This document shows positions 33,868-33,943 of a stretch of DNA of 33,943 nucleotides, one piece after another (the first letter of the stretch is position 1; each line of letters starts with the position of its first letter). The notes beneath the pieces are model-generated. The model saw nothing but the letters and a program-made list of their open reading frames with translations. It was not told where the DNA came from and ran no database searches. The DNA is from CAYXUG01 sp964468655 (lineage in GTDB: Bacteria > Fidelibacterota > Marinisomatia > Marinisomatales > CAYXUG01). The stretch lies in NCBI GenBank assembly GCA_964468655.1, contig CAYXUG010000019.1, forward strand, positions 1 through 33,943. Direction: 5' to 3'. The translations under genes and the position numbers were made by a program.

Positions 33868-33943
33868 TATTTGCAAGTGGACTTTAAGTAGTGTCTTACC
33901 ATAGACATGGTTTACAGATAGCAGAGTTAAAGAAGCCATGGAA
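33868..33943. other. Unassigned 3' end of the window
   Basis: The last 76 bases after the LptD-like stop contain no terminator hairpin, no RNA gene and no frame long enough to judge. An ATG lies at the very end of the window (gccATGgaa) but nothing supports it as a gene start. Confidence 0.4.

Noticed and set aside
1..33943. CRISPR arrays, tRNA/rRNA genes, transposase or phage genes
   Set aside because: Looked for regularly spaced repeats, cloverleaf-like segments and transposase motifs; none seen. Repeats present are short palindromes only.

Overview
This 33.9 kb window looks like a scaffold piece (it carries a 100-base N gap at 26742-26841) from a Gram-negative, diderm bacterium of the FCB group, most likely Candidatus Marinimicrobia (Neomarinimicrobiota/SAR406) or a close relative. 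The pointers are: secreted proteins ending in type IX secretion (T9SS) sorting tails such as RKMVLLK; a long SecA of about 1000 residues with an internal insertion and a CxC...CH zinc tail; an LptD-type outer-membrane protein; and AT-rich spacers holding small palindromic repeats. The taxonomic call is inference from protein style, not from a marker search.

Layout. 1-204 is the start of a secreted protein that runs off the left edge. 406-4144 (minus) is a metallophosphoesterase followed by secA. 4151-11091 (minus) is an accessory block of surface proteins: a large T9SS cargo gene broken by one frameshift (4212-8374), a 197-base leader with several potential RNA hairpins (8375-8571), and two tandem paralogous lipoproteins, one intact (8572-9708) and one with two frameshifts, the first at a run of nine C (9968-11091). 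Leftovers of other T9SS tails lie at 4151-4205 and 9709-9870. 11107-15961 (minus) is a compact housekeeping run: phoH, thiolase, acyl-CoA dehydrogenase, ilvE, nusB, with gaps of 0-3 bases between the first four.

16166-17132 (plus) is a two-gene unit, a DUF2953-like membrane protein followed by a GerW/YtfJ-like protein. This pair is known from spore formers but sits here in a genome with diderm features. 17171-22440 (minus) is an envelope-transport operon: TetR regulator, MMPL/RND transporter, small membrane protein, LolA-like periplasmic protein and a DUF1302-like outer-membrane protein, each overlapping or nearly touching the next. A strong inverted repeat directly in front of the TetR start is a candidate operator. 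22573-26386 (plus) is an overlapping trio: M61 peptidase with PDZ domain, thiamine pyrophosphokinase and a sodium:solute symporter.

26387-26610 holds short repeats and no gene. 26611-28799 (minus) is acetyl-CoA synthetase followed by an FKBP-type isomerase whose middle is lost in the N gap. 28935-33867 (plus) is rarA/mgsA followed by an LptD-like gene whose signal peptide appears to be split by an in-frame 57-base palindromic repeat.

The most noteworthy points are: the LptD signal-peptide insertion; the clustering of all visible frameshifts in surface-protein genes, including a C9 tract that could switch a lipoprotein on and off; the structured leader of the T9SS cargo gene; the TetR/RND/LolA-like/DUF1302 export operon with its operator; and the DUF2953-GerW pair outside a spore former. 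I found no CRISPR array, tRNA, rRNA or transposase gene. No stretch longer than about 300 bases is without an assigned feature.
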